The notes beneath the pieces are model-generated. The model was not told where the DNA came from and did not search any database. It saw only the letters and a list, made by a program, of their open reading frames with translations. DNA of 46,891 nt from Ruminococcus sp. Lineage in GTDB: Bacteria > Bacillota > Clostridia > Oscillospirales > Ruminococcaceae. This document shows, in pieces, positions 17,270 through 26,295 of the stretch. Within the stretch, counting starts at the first letter, position 1; each line of letters opens with the position of its first letter. The stretch is from assembly GCA_017649325.1 (NCBI GenBank), contig JAGCHA010000099.1, positions 1 to 46,891 on the forward strand. The letters run 5' to 3'. The position numbers and the translations under genes were made by a program.

Positions 17270-18211
17270 ATGGGAAGAGGAAGCTATAGTGCGGCTGACT
17301 GGAACAAACTCAAAAACAGCAAGGGTATCACCGAGTCGTCTACTGCCGATGATATTTTCAGCGGGAATAAGGTCAACGAGAAGTATCTGCCGCAGTTCAT
17401 CAATGTCCGTGAGTCGCGTGACAGCGAGGATTCGCCCGAGTCCACACCGATAATCATTGGTTTCGATTCCACGGGCTCTATGGGGTATCTTGCGGCTGAG
17501 ATAGCAAAGAATTCACTCAACAAGACGGCAACTATGATACTTGAAAAGCGTCCCGTCACTGACCCGCATATCATGTGCGCTGCGTTTACATCGCCGAATT
17601 CGTCCCTGCAGTATCCCTCACTTCAGGTAACTCAGTTCGAGGCTGATATCCGCGTGGTGGAGCAGCTGCTTGAATTCACGCTCTGCGGAGGCAACCCGTA
17701 CAGCTACGATTCACTCGTGTGGTATTTCGCGCTCAAGCATACCTCAACCGACTGCAACGAAAAGCACGGCAGGAAAGGTTTTATTTTCTGCATCGGTGAC
17801 GAGGTCTGCGACGGCGGCAAGGACGATATCCTCACACCTACATATATAAAAGCTGTCTATAACGATGATGTTGAAAAAGGTTACCGTACTGCCGACCTTT
17901 TCAGACAGGCGAGCGAAAAGTACAATATCTTCCACATCATTACGGGCTCACGTCCGAGAGAGGCGTATATGACGTGGGAGAAGGTCGTTCCCGGCATAAA
18001 TATGGTTGTTCCGTCAGAGAAGATAGAGTACCTCGCTGAGGTTATGATATCGGTAATGCAGTTTGTCGGAGGCATGACTAAAGAGGAGACTGTTTCGCAG
18101 TGGAGCGGCGAGGCAAGGAATGTCGTGGAGGAAGCATTGACAACGTTAGGCACCGATATGCCGATAGACAGTGACGATAAACAGGGCTTTTTCTCCAAGC
18201 TGTTCAAATAA
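17270..18211 (+). CDS. vWA-domain protein 2 of the cassette
   Basis: 313 residues. Same layout as the preceding protein: N terminus MGRGSYSAADWNKLKNS, then SPESTPIIIGFDSTGSMGYL with MIDAS DSTGS near residue 65, a glycine-containing loop CGGNPYSYDSLVWYFA near residue 142, and FIFCIGDEVCDGG where the first protein has VLITIGDDCCHN. The C terminus has a short basic tail (GFFSKLFK). A strong AAGGAGG site precedes the ATG, and the stop codon overlaps the PurA-like start by one base (TAATG). Duplication followed by divergence suggests the pair acts as a heteromer or on two partners (inference). Confidence 0.82.
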   Translation: MGRGSYSAADWNKLKNSKGITESSTADDIFSGNKVNEKYLPQFINVRESRDSEDSPESTPIIIGFDSTGSMGYLAAEIAKNSLNKTATMILEKRPVTDPHIMCAAFTSPNSSLQYPSLQVTQFEADIRVVEQLLEFTLCGGNPYSYDSLVWYFALKHTSTDCNEKHGRKGFIFCIGDEVCDGGKDDILTPTYIKAVYNDDVEKGYRTADLFRQASEKYNIFHIITGSRPREAYMTWEKVVPGINMVVPSEKIEYLAEVMISVMQFVGGMTKEETVSQWSGEARNVVEEALTTLGTDMPIDSDDKQGFFSKLFK

Positions 18212-19416
18212 TGAAAGCAAAAATAATAATCGGTAAGAACTTTGGCGACGAGGGCAAGGGGCTTGCGACCGATACATTTGCGCTTGAGGCTGTATGCGGC
18301 GGTATGTCCGCTGTATGTGTACGGCATAACGGCGGCGCACAGGCAGGGCATACTGTTGACCTGCCTGACTGTCGGTTCGTATTCTCACAGCTCTCGTCGG
18401 CTTCGTTTCGCGGTCTTGACACCTACTGGGCTGACAGTTTTATGCCTGACTTATTCAAGCTTACGGATGAGATCGATAGATTTCGCGGCGTGGGCGGTCT
18501 TGTGCCGAATATATACGCCTCGCCTTTGTGCCGCTGTACCTATATCGGTGATGTGCTGATAAATATGATACTTGAGTCTTCACGCGGTGAAGCTCGGCAC
18601 GGCTCGTGTGGAATGGGGATAAATGAAGCTGTTGTACGCTCGCGGACTGTGCCGATCCTGCTCAGAGATGTAATCGGGAAGGATGCAGATACTCTGTTTG
18701 GGATATTGGCAGAGACTGCACATGATTATACCCCTAAAAGGGTAGAAGAGCTTGGGCTCGACCTCGGCAGAGCAGGGGAATACGGCGAAATGCTGAAGGA
18801 TATGAACGTCCTGCGAAATGCTGCGGAGGCAATGTGCCGTGGAGCTGAGTTTGTGAAGCTTCGGGGAAATGATTTTCTCTCGAGTTTTGATGAGATCATT
18901 TTTGAGGGCGCACAGGGGCTCTTGCTCGACGAATTCAACCTTGAATATGCTCCGCACCTCACTTCTTCACGGACAGGACTTTACGAGCCTGCAAGGATAC
19001 TGCGCTCCGTTTTTGGGGATGATATGATCAATACCGAGGTCGTGTATGTGACGCGTTCCTATGTGACTCGTCACGGTGCAGGTTTGCTGCCGCATGAGAA
19101 TTTGTTCGACCCGCTTGAATATGGTATCACTGACAGCACGAATGTTCCGAACGAGTGGCAGGGCTCGCTGAGATTTGCTCCTCACGGCTGTACAGACGAA
19201 TTTTTGAGTGCTGTGGAACGCGACTTGTCCGCGTGCTGTATTAATGCAGGAAAATCTCTCTTCGTGACTCACCTCAACGAGACTGACGGATGCATCGTGA
19301 CAAACAGGGGGAGCGTTCCCGTTGAAGTCTATTGCCGTGATGAGAACATCTGCTCTGTTTTTGACAGCTTCCGTCTGTCGTTTACTCCGTTCGCCAAGGA
19401 TGTTATCACCCGCTGA
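18211..19416 (+). CDS. Divergent adenylosuccinate synthetase-like enzyme
   Basis: 401 residues of the PurA fold, which joins aspartate to a 6-oxopurine nucleotide using a nucleoside triphosphate. Conserved: GDEGKG (12-17) with the catalytic Asp13, GGAQAGHT (41-48) with His47, EGAQGLLLD (232-240) followed by LTSS, and TRHGAGLLPHE (286-296). Divergent: the GTP-guanine motif (T-K-L-D in E. coli PurA) is THLN at 353-356, and the arginine-rich aspartate-binding loop (G-R-R-R-R-T-G in PurA) is missing, its place taken by NVPNEWQGSLRF. It is therefore unlikely to be the housekeeping PurA and may use another donor or acceptor, as phage PurZ does. No clear ribosome site; translation is probably coupled to the upstream vWA gene. 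Confidence 0.82.
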   Translation: MKAKIIIGKNFGDEGKGLATDTFALEAVCGGMSAVCVRHNGGAQAGHTVDLPDCRFVFSQLSSASFRGLDTYWADSFMPDLFKLTDEIDRFRGVGGLVPNIYASPLCRCTYIGDVLINMILESSRGEARHGSCGMGINEAVVRSRTVPILLRDVIGKDADTLFGILAETAHDYTPKRVEELGLDLGRAGEYGEMLKDMNVLRNAAEAMCRGAEFVKLRGNDFLSSFDEIIFEGAQGLLLDEFNLEYAPHLTSSRTGLYEPARILRSVFGDDMINTEVVYVTRSYVTRHGAGLLPHENLFDPLEYGITDSTNVPNEWQGSLRFAPHGCTDEFLSAVERDLSACCINAGKSLFVTHLNETDGCIVTNRGSVPVEVYCRDENICSVFDSFRLSFTPFAKDVITR

Positions 19417-19467
19417 AAGTTGTTTTTAATCCCCGATTATACATTTATGTATTGATTTTGTGGGAAT

Positions 19468-19495
19468 AAGCGGCTATACTAAATGCCTGCTTTTT
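19468..19495 (+). terminator. Probable terminator of the cassette
   Basis: AAGC-GGC (19468-19474) pairs with GCC-GCTT (19485-19492, one bulged T) and continues into a five-T run at 19491-19495. Moderate strength; placed 52 bases after the PurA-like stop. Confidence 0.55.
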
Positions 19496-19517
19496 CAAAA
19501 AAATTTCAAAAAAACTA

Positions 19518-19546
19518 TTGACAAACCTTAAAATGCGTGCTATAAT
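19518..19546 (+). promoter_or_regulatory. Promoter of the tryptophan operon
   Basis: Perfect TTGACA (19518-19523), 17 bases, perfect TATAAT (19541-19546). The start point would be near 19553, at the beginning of the T-box leader. Confidence 0.9.
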
Positions 19547-19552
19547 TCAAAC

Positions 19553-19830
19553 AGTAAAACCGTTGACGCGGAGATAACGGTGATGATGCTTCCACAGAGA
19601 ACCCTGTTGCTGAGAATGGGTGAAAAACAAGTCATCAAATGGACCGCTGAGGGCGCAGTCAAATGCCTTATGGCAGAGTATTCTGCGACGTGCTGACATA
19701 CGTGAGTTGTCGGGGGTATGATAGTATCCCGCTAAGTGCGCAGTTTTATGCTGCGAATCAAGGTGGCACCGCGGATAAGGTTTATTCGTCCTTGACAGAG
19801 ATGAAAGTCTTTGTCAGGGACTTTTGTTTT
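19553..19830 (+). ncRNA. T-box leader, tryptophan-specific, upstream of trpE
   Basis: Cis-acting RNA that binds uncharged tRNA and prevents termination. The conserved T-box AAGGTGGCACCGCGG is at 19760-19774. The candidate specifier triplet TGG (Trp) is at 19640-19642, in a context (AAATGGACCGC) typical of T-box specifier loops and followed by a purine. The acceptor-pairing bulge reads TGGC, which suits a tRNA with discriminator G, as bacterial tRNA-Trp has. A terminator stem (about 19788-19821) with T-run 19822-19830 competes with the antiterminator. Thus trp genes are expressed when charged tRNA-Trp is scarce (established mechanism). Confidence 0.95.
19788..19830 (+). terminator. Regulated terminator of the trp T-box
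   Basis: Stem GTCCTTGACAGAGA against TCTTTGTCAGGGAC with a short loop, then TTTTGTTTT. It lies 14 bases after the T-box sequence and 27 bases before trpE. Confidence 0.9.
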
Positions 19831-19856
19831 GTCCGACTTTATTTGGAGGTGCAATC

Positions 19857-21320
19857 ATGAAATTCTACCCAACTCTTGAGACAGCCAAGGAATATGCATC
19901 ACAAGGAAAATACGACATAATGCCGGTGAGCTGCGAGCTCCTCTCTGATATCTGCACGCCTATTGAAGCTGTGAAGATCCTGAAAAATGTTTCCTCGCAC
20001 TGCTATCTGCTCGAATCGGCGCACGACAGAGAGCGCTGGGGACGCTATACTTTCCTCGGCTACAAGCCTGCTCTTGAGCTTACCTGCTCGGACAACAAGA
20101 TTACGATAGGCGGCAAGGACATCGAAACTACTGACCCGACCTCACACATACGCGAGCTTCTTGCGAAGTACAGAAGCCCGCGCGTTGAGGGTCTCCCGCC
20201 TTTCACAGGCGGTCTCGTCGGCTACTTTGCATACGATTTCATCGGCTACAGTGAGCCGACGGTGAAGCTGCCCGTTGACGACAGCGAGCACTTCAAGAAT
20301 GCCGACCTTATGCTTTTTGACAAGGTCATCGCTTTCGACAACTACCGCGGCAGGCTCGTGCTTATCGCGAATATGAAGCTCACCGATATCGAAAACAGCT
20401 ATAAGCGTGCGTGTATGGAGCTGGAGCAGATGGCTGAACTTCTCAGTAACGGAAAACCCTGCAATGAGCCGAACGGCCGGCTCAGGAGCGAGGTCACTGA
20501 GCTGTTCTCCAAAGAGGAATTCTGCTCGATGATAGAACGTGCAAAGAAGCATATCTTCGACGGAGATATCTTCCAGATAGTGCTCTCGAACCGCCTCTGT
20601 GCCGAATATGACGGTAGTCTGCTCAATACCTACCGCATTCTTCGTACAACGAATCCCTCGCCGTATATGTTCTACTTCTCGGGTACGGACGTTGAGATAG
20701 CAGGAGCTTCTCCCGAGACTCTGGTCAAACTCGAAAATGGCGTGCTTCATACGTTCCCGCTCGCTGGTACTCGTCCGAGAGGAAAGACCGACGAGGAGGA
20801 CATCGCTCTTGAAACCGAGCTCCTTGCTGACGAGAAAGAGCTTGCTGAGCATAATATGCTTGTCGACCTCGGACGCAACGACCTCGGTCGTATAAGCAAG
20901 TTCGGAACGGTAAGCGTTGAGCAGTACAAGAGCATTCTCCGTTTCTCGCACGTTATGCATATCGGTTCAACTGTACGCGGAGAGATACGCGATGACTGCG
21001 ACGCTCTCGACGCTGTTAGTTCGGTGCTTCCCGCAGGTACTCTCTCGGGTGCCCCAAAGATTCGTGCCTGTCAGCTCATTGCAGAGCTTGAGAACAATAA
21101 GCGAGGTCTCTACGGCGGTGCGATAGGCTACATCGACTTCACGGGCAACCTCGACACCTGTATCGCTATCCGTTCGGCGTTCAAGAAGAACGGTAAGGTC
21201 TTTATAAGAAGCGGTGCGGGCATCGTAGCTGATTCCATTCCCGAAAATGAGTACCGCGAGTGCCGCAACAAGGCAGCGGCAGTGGTTGAGGCTCTAAAAG
21301 CGGCAGAGGAGGTAGAATAA
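19857..21320 (+). CDS. trpE: Anthranilate synthase component I
   Basis: Converts chorismate and glutamine-derived ammonia to anthranilate with TrpG. 487 residues from the ATG at 19857, preceded by GGAGGTGCA; the frame open to 19824 runs into the T-box terminator. The N-terminal feedback motif LLES is present (CYLLESAHDRERWGRY), implying tryptophan inhibition. The C-terminal chorismate-binding domain shows IFQIVLSNR, AGASPETLV, PLAGTRPRG, VDLGRNDLGRIS and GTLSGAPKIRA. The stop shares one base with the trpG start. Confidence 0.97.
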   Translation: MKFYPTLETAKEYASQGKYDIMPVSCELLSDICTPIEAVKILKNVSSHCYLLESAHDRERWGRYTFLGYKPALELTCSDNKITIGGKDIETTDPTSHIRELLAKYRSPRVEGLPPFTGGLVGYFAYDFIGYSEPTVKLPVDDSEHFKNADLMLFDKVIAFDNYRGRLVLIANMKLTDIENSYKRACMELEQMAELLSNGKPCNEPNGRLRSEVTELFSKEEFCSMIERAKKHIFDGDIFQIVLSNRLCAEYDGSLLNTYRILRTTNPSPYMFYFSGTDVEIAGASPETLVKLENGVLHTFPLAGTRPRGKTDEEDIALETELLADEKELAEHNMLVDLGRNDLGRISKFGTVSVEQYKSILRFSHVMHIGSTVRGEIRDDCDALDAVSSVLPAGTLSGAPKIRACQLIAELENNKRGLYGGAIGYIDFTGNLDTCIAIRSAFKKNGKVFIRSGAGIVADSIPENEYRECRNKAAAVVEALKAAEEVE

Positions 21321-21880
21321 TGATACTTCTTATTGATAATTACGACAGCTTCTCCTATAACCTTTTTCAGCTCGTGGGAGAATTAAGTCCTGACATCAAA
21401 GTTATACGTAATGATGAAATGACAGTTGAGGAGATACGCAGACTGGCTCCCGAGAAGATAATACTCTCGCCCGGTCCGGGGCGTCCCGAGGACGCAGGTG
21501 TCACGGTCGAGACGGCGGCAACGCTCTCACAGGAGATCCCCACGCTCGGCGTCTGTCTCGGACATCAGGCTATTTGTATGGCATACGGCGCGGAGATTGT
21601 CCACGCGAAACAGCTCATGCACGGCAAGCAGAGCATAGTAAAAGTTGATAATTCGTGTGTGTTGTTCCGCGGACTTCCGGAAATGACTGAAGTAGCGAGG
21701 TATCACTCGCTCGCGGCGGTGGGACTTCCGGACTGTCTGAAAGCGACAGCTGTCACCGATGACGGCGAGATAATGGCTGTACAGCATGAAAAGTACCCGA
21801 TATTCGGTGTGCAGTTCCACCCTGAGTCGATACTGACTCCGCTCGGAAGAGAAATGCTGAAAAATTTTGTTGAATTATAA
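21320..21880 (+). CDS. trpG: Anthranilate synthase component II (glutamine amidotransferase)
   Basis: Class I glutamine amidotransferase supplying ammonia to TrpE. 186 residues: IDNYDSFSYNL at the N terminus, LSPGPGRPEDAG, nucleophile Cys in GVCLGHQ, and the His-Glu pair in GVQFHPESILT. It begins at the trpE stop (TAATG), so the subunits are translationally coupled. It may also serve PabB, as in Bacillus; no pab gene is visible here. Confidence 0.96.
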   Translation: MILLIDNYDSFSYNLFQLVGELSPDIKVIRNDEMTVEEIRRLAPEKIILSPGPGRPEDAGVTVETAATLSQEIPTLGVCLGHQAICMAYGAEIVHAKQLMHGKQSIVKVDNSCVLFRGLPEMTEVARYHSLAAVGLPDCLKATAVTDDGEIMAVQHEKYPIFGVQFHPESILTPLGREMLKNFVEL

Positions 21881-21895
21881 TTGGAGGTAATTACA

Positions 21896-22915
21896 ATGAT
21901 TGACCAGGCAATAGTAAAGATCGTCGACAAGCAAGATCTGACATATGATGAAGCATACGAGGTAATGAGCGAGATAATGTCTGGCAAGACAAGCGCTACT
22001 CAGAATGCGGCTTTTCTTGCGGCTCTTTCCACAAAATCCACGAAAGCTGAAACGACTGAGGAGATAGCAGGCTGTGCGGCTGCAATGCGCGATGCAGCTT
22101 TAAAATTCGAGAACGATGACGACCTCCTCGAAATAGTCGGAACAGGCGGAGATAACGCTCATACATTCAATATCTCGACCACCTCCGCTATGGTCATCGC
22201 TTCTGCCGGGGTTAAGGTCGCTAAGCACGGAAACCGCGCTGCTTCCTCACTCTCGGGTACTGCCGACTGCCTTGAGGCTCTCGGCGTCAAAATAGATATG
22301 AGTCCAGAAAAGTGCCGACAGATGCTCGACGAGACTAATTTCTGCTTCTTCTTTGCTCAGAAATATCATACCTCGATGAAGTACGTTGGTCCTATCCGTA
22401 AGGAGCTCGGTATACGCACTGTATTCAATATCCTTGGTCCTCTTACTAATCCGTCAAGTCCGAAGCGCTTCCTCCTCGGTGTGTACGACGCGTCGCTGGT
22501 CGAGCCGCTTGCACAGGTTCTGATGAACCTCGGTGTCAAGCGCGGTATGGTCGTACACGGGACAGAGAAGCTTGATGAGATATCCGTTGCAGCTCCGACA
22601 AAGGTGTGCGAATTCAAGGACGGCTGGTTCAAGAGCTATACTATCACTCCTCAGCAGTTCGGTCTTACGGGCGGTAAGCTTGAGGACATCCGCGGAGGCG
22701 ACCCTGCTCAGAATGCCCAGATAACACGTGATATCCTCAACGGTATCGAGAAGGGCGTCAAGCGCGATGCTGTGCTCTTAAATGCGGGAGCTGCTCTCTG
22801 CGTTGCTGAGATGGCTGACGATATCGCAGGCGGTATCAGGCTTGCGGCTGAGCTCATCGACTCGGGACGCGCGGCAGAGACTCTCGAAAAAGTCGTTGCC
22901 GTATCTAATAAATAA
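21896..22915 (+). CDS. trpD: Anthranilate phosphoribosyltransferase
   Basis: Adds the PRPP ribosyl group to anthranilate. 339 residues from the ATG at 21896, supported by GGAGG at 21883-21887; the longer frame from 21881 would place the ribosome site inside the gene. PRPP-binding glycine loop [17 protein letters not shown] near residue 78, then [15 protein letters not shown] and [21 protein letters not shown]. Confidence 0.96.
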   Translation: MIDQAIVKIVDKQDLTYDEAYEVMSEIMSGKTSATQNAAFLAALSTKSTKAETTEEIAGCAAAMRDAALKFENDDDLLEIVGTGGDNAHTFNISTTSAMVIASAGVKVAKHGNRAASSLSGTADCLEALGVKIDMSPEKCRQMLDETNFCFFFAQKYHTSMKYVGPIRKELGIRTVFNILGPLTNPSSPKRFLLGVYDASLVEPLAQVLMNLGVKRGMVVHGTEKLDEISVAAPTKVCEFKDGWFKSYTITPQQFGLTGGKLEDIRGGDPAQNAQITRDILNGIEKGVKRDAVLLNAGAALCVAEMADDIAGGIRLAAELIDSGRAAETLEKVVAVSNK

Positions 22916-22924
22916 GGAGCTCTT

Positions 22925-23710
22925 ATGACTATACTTGACAGGCTCGCAGAACACGCAAGAGAGCGCGTTGAGGCGGGTAAAAAATTAGTTTCCGCAGACG
23001 AGATGAGGGCGAGGGCTCTTACTCTGCCGAAGGGCGGATTCGAGTTCGAGAAAGCACTTGCAAAAAAGGGGCTTTCCTTCATCTGCGAGTGTAAAAAGGC
23101 AAGTCCGTCAAAAGGTATCATAGCCGAGGATTTCCCTTACCTCGACATTGCAAATAAGTATGAAAATGCGGGGGCGGACTGCATATCAGTCCTCACCGAG
23201 CCAAAATGGTTCCTTGGCAGCAGCAACTACCTCCGAGAGATAGCCGCAAATGTGAGCATACCCTGCCTGCGCAAGGATTTCACGGTAGATGAGTATATGA
23301 TATATGAGGCTAAGAACCTCGGAGCTAAGGCTGTCCTGCTGATATGCTCGATTCTTTCAGCCGCACAGATAGAACGATATATCGGCATATGCGACGACCT
23401 TGGGCTCTCCGCTCTTGTTGAGGCTCACGATGAGGACGAGGTCAGGACGGCTGTTTCGGTCGGTGCTCGTATCATCGGTGTGAACAACCGTAATCTTGCT
23501 GATTTCAGCGTTGATACTGACAACAGCCGTCGTCTGCGGGAGCTCGTTCCCGAGGGTGTGCTGTTTGTGTCCGAGAGCGGCGTTACCTCACGAGAGGACA
23601 CGGCTCGGCTTGAAGCGGCGGGCGCTGACGCTGTGCTGATAGGTGAGGCGCTTATGAGAGCTCCTGATATAGCTGAAAAGCTCCGCGAGCTGAAAGGTTT
23701 GAGCGTATGA
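22925..23710 (+). CDS. trpC: Indole-3-glycerol phosphate synthase
   Basis: Ring-closing decarboxylase of the pathway, a TIM barrel of 261 residues. Recognised by ICECKKASPSKGII near residue 52, CLRKDFTVDEYMIYEA, ALVEAHDEDE, GVNNRNL and VSESGVTSREDT. Separate from trpF, whose start overlaps its stop by 4 bases (ATGA). Confidence 0.96.
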   Translation: MTILDRLAEHARERVEAGKKLVSADEMRARALTLPKGGFEFEKALAKKGLSFICECKKASPSKGIIAEDFPYLDIANKYENAGADCISVLTEPKWFLGSSNYLREIAANVSIPCLRKDFTVDEYMIYEAKNLGAKAVLLICSILSAAQIERYIGICDDLGLSALVEAHDEDEVRTAVSVGARIIGVNNRNLADFSVDTDNSRRLRELVPEGVLFVSESGVTSREDTARLEAAGADAVLIGEALMRAPDIAEKLRELKGLSV

Positions 23711-24303
23711 CTCGCGTGAAGCTCTGCGGGCTGAGGTCTGAGGCAGATGTTCGTGCCGTACTGGAGCTTTGCCCCGATTATGCAGGATTTATTCTTTCGG
23801 AAGGGTTCAGACGCTCCATTACACGCGGGAACTTCGAGAAGCTGTCGGGAATGCTCTCGGGAAGCGGTATACAGCGTGTCGGCGTTTTCGTGAATGAGCC
23901 GCTCGATTCGCTTGTCTGCTTCGTCAGTGCACTTGACCTGATACAGCTACACGGAACTGAGGACGATGACTATATCAGCTTGCTGAGAAGGTTCACTGAT
24001 AAGCCGATAATCAAGGCTTTTACGGTGAAGACTGAAGCTGATATCGAAGCCGCTCGTGTGAGTTCCGCTGACTATGTTCTGCTCGACAGCGGTACGGGTA
24101 CGGGCACTGCGTTCGACCACTCGCTAATAAAGGATATCGGTCGCCCGTTTTTCCTCGCGGGAGGTCTTACGTCCGAAAATGTCGGCGGGGCGATCGATCG
24201 TTTTGAGCCGTTTGCGGTCGATGCGAGCAGCTCACTTGAAACGAACGGTGTGAAGGATAAAACGAAAATGTCGGCGTTTGTAATAACTGTAAGGGGAAAC
24301 TGA
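23707..24303 (+). CDS. trpF: Phosphoribosylanthranilate isomerase
   Basis: Amadori rearrangement of phosphoribosylanthranilate. 198 residues, somewhat short but complete. N-terminal VKLCGLRSEADV contains the catalytic Cys; LIQLHGTED, LLDSGTGTG and the phosphate-binding FFLAGGLTSENV with a final VDASSSLE follow the family order. Overlaps trpC by 4 bases and is followed one base later by a methyltransferase gene. Confidence 0.95.
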   Translation: MTRVKLCGLRSEADVRAVLELCPDYAGFILSEGFRRSITRGNFEKLSGMLSGSGIQRVGVFVNEPLDSLVCFVSALDLIQLHGTEDDDYISLLRRFTDKPIIKAFTVKTEADIEAARVSSADYVLLDSGTGTGTAFDHSLIKDIGRPFFLAGGLTSENVGGAIDRFEPFAVDASSSLETNGVKDKTKMSAFVITVRGN

Positions 24304-24304
24304 A

Positions 24305-25081
24305 ATGGACTATCTCGAAAACTATTACAACAGCTTCGATGAAGATAAGAGGCTGCTCTCAAAGCACGGGCAGGTCGAATATATCACGACGATGAAGTAT
24401 ATTCACGAATACCTGAACGGCGCGAAGAAAGCTCGTATCCTTGAGATAGGAGCCGGTACGGGACGTTACAGCATTGCTCTTGCGCGCGAAGGGCATTCCG
24501 TTTCCGCGGTCGAACTGATACAGCATAATATCGACGTACTGATAAGCAAGCTGACAGGCGTTGAAGACCTCGAAGCTGTTCAGGGAAACGCTCTCGATTT
24601 GTCACGGTTTGCGGACGGCACCTTTGATATGACGCTTGTACTTGGTCCGATGTATCACCTCTACACGAGGCAGGACCAGTTTACCGCTCTGTCAGAGGCA
24701 GTGCGTGTCACAAAGAAGGGCGGCATAATCATGGTCGCGTACTGTATGAACGAGACCGTTATAATTCGCTATGTTTTCGGTAAGGCGAACCTGCGCGATA
24801 CTATTGATATGATAGACGAGAACTGGCACTGCAAGAGCACGCCAAAGGAGCTTTTCGAGCTCGTACGAACGGAAGAGATAGCAGAGCTTGACAGCCGACT
24901 TGACGTTGAGCGTTTGAAGCTTGTAGCTACTGACGGCTCGACAAACTATATCAGAGATAAGATAGACGAAATGGACGGATATACATTCGGAAAGTGGACA
25001 GAGTACCACCTTGCCACCTGTGAAAGACAGGACATTATCGGCATTTCCGACCACACGCTTGATATACTCCGAAAGAAATAA
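24305..25081 (+). CDS. Class I SAM-dependent methyltransferase inside the trp operon
   Basis: 258 residues. Motif [18 protein letters not shown] near residue 45, an acidic VELI motif II and [14 protein letters not shown] as motif IV define the Rossmann-type methyltransferase fold. The substrate is not evident. The start codon is one base after the trpF stop and the gene lies between trpF and trpB without its own promoter, so it is made with the tryptophan enzymes. It is not part of the known pathway; a small-molecule role is more likely than DNA methylation, as there is no target-recognition domain. Confidence 0.85.
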   Translation: MDYLENYYNSFDEDKRLLSKHGQVEYITTMKYIHEYLNGAKKARILEIGAGTGRYSIALAREGHSVSAVELIQHNIDVLISKLTGVEDLEAVQGNALDLSRFADGTFDMTLVLGPMYHLYTRQDQFTALSEAVRVTKKGGIIMVAYCMNETVIIRYVFGKANLRDTIDMIDENWHCKSTPKELFELVRTEEIAELDSRLDVERLKLVATDGSTNYIRDKIDEMDGYTFGKWTEYHLATCERQDIIGISDHTLDILRKK

Positions 25082-25104
25082 ATGTAACGAAAGGAAAAGA
25101 TAAT

Positions 25105-26295
25105 ATGTCACAGTCAAAAGGACGCTTCGGCGTACACGGCGGACAGTACATTCCCGAGACGCTCATGAACGCCGTTATCGAGCTCGAAAAGGAATACGAG
25201 CACTATAAGAAAGACCCTGAGTTTAACCGCGAGCTCGACGACCTGCTGAAAAAATATGCGGGAAGACCTTCGCTCCTCTACTATGCGGAAAAGCTCACGA
25301 ATACGCTCGGCGGTGCGAAGATATACCTCAAGCGTGAGGACCTCAACCATACGGGCTCGCACAAGATCAACAACGTTCTCGGACAGGCTCTGCTCGCGAA
25401 GAAGATGGGCAAGACCCGCCTTATCGCGGAGACAGGTGCGGGTCAGCACGGTGTTGCGACGGCGACTGCGGCGGCTTTGCTCGGTATGGAATGCGTGGTT
25501 TTCATGGGCGAGGAGGATACAAAGCGTCAGGCTCTGAACGTCTATCGTATGCGGCTTCTCGGAGCTGAAGTTATCCCCGTTAAAAGCGGTACGGCTACAC
25601 TTAAAGATGCTGTTTCTGAGGCTATGCGCGAGTGGACTTCACGTATTGACGATACTCATTATTGTCTCGGTTCTGTAATGGGACCGCACCCGTTCCCGAC
25701 GATTGTCCGAGATTTTCAGGCGGTCATCTCAAAGGAAGCCCGCGAGCAGATCCTTGAGTACGAGGGCAGGCTCCCCGATGCGGTCATCGCGTGTGTGGGC
25801 GGCGGCTCCAACGCGATAGGCAGCTTCTACAACTTCATAGGTGACGAGAGTGTCCGACTCATTGGCTGCGAGGCTGCGGGCAGAGGTATCGACACATTCG
25901 AGACTGCGGCTACTGTCAACACTGGCAGACTCGGTATCTTTCACGGTATGAAGAGCTATTTCTGTCAGGACGAGTACGGTCAGATAGCGCCCGTTTACTC
26001 CATTTCAGCGGGGCTTGACTATCCCGGAGTTGGTCCCGAGCACGCTTACCTCCATGATATCGGTCGTGCGGAGTATGTACCGATTACCGACGAGGAGGCG
26101 GTTAATGCTTTCGAGTTCCTGTCGCGTACCGAGGGTATCATTCCTGCGATAGAGTCGGCTCATGCTGTCGCTTATGCGATGAAGCTCGCTCCTACTATGG
26201 ATAAGGACAAGATAATCATTGTGACCGTTTCGGGCAGAGGCGACAAGGACTGTGCCGCTATTGCCCGCTACAGAGGGGAGGATATCTATGAGTAA
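25105..26295 (+). CDS. trpB: Tryptophan synthase beta chain
   Basis: PLP enzyme condensing indole and serine. 396 residues, TrpB1-type. The PLP lysine lies in [14 protein letters not shown] near residue 90; [31 protein letters not shown] (phosphate-binding) and TVSGRGDKD near the C terminus are all present. It starts 23 bases after the methyltransferase stop with AAAGGAAA upstream and overlaps trpA by 8 bases. Confidence 0.98.
   Translation: MSQSKGRFGVHGGQYIPETLMNAVIELEKEYEHYKKDPEFNRELDDLLKKYAGRPSLLYYAEKLTNTLGGAKIYLKREDLNHTGSHKINNVLGQALLAKKMGKTRLIAETGAGQHGVATATAAALLGMECVVFMGEEDTKRQALNVYRMRLLGAEVIPVKSGTATLKDAVSEAMREWTSRIDDTHYCLGSVMGPHPFPTIVRDFQAVISKEAREQILEYEGRLPDAVIACVGGGSNAIGSFYNFIGDESVRLIGCEAAGRGIDTFETAATVNTGRLGIFHGMKSYFCQDEYGQIAPVYSISAGLDYPGVGPEHAYLHDIGRAEYVPITDEEAVNAFEFLSRTEGIIPAIESAHAVAYAMKLAPTMDKDKIIIVTVSGRGDKDCAAIARYRGEDIYE

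Noticed and set aside
19663..19860. 65-codon plus-strand frame in the trp leader, considered as a leader peptide
   Set aside because: It lies inside the T-box structure, has no ribosome site and is not rich in Trp codons; the T-box explains the region.
20142..20960. 272-codon minus-strand open frame
   Set aside because: Antisense to trpE; no supporting features.
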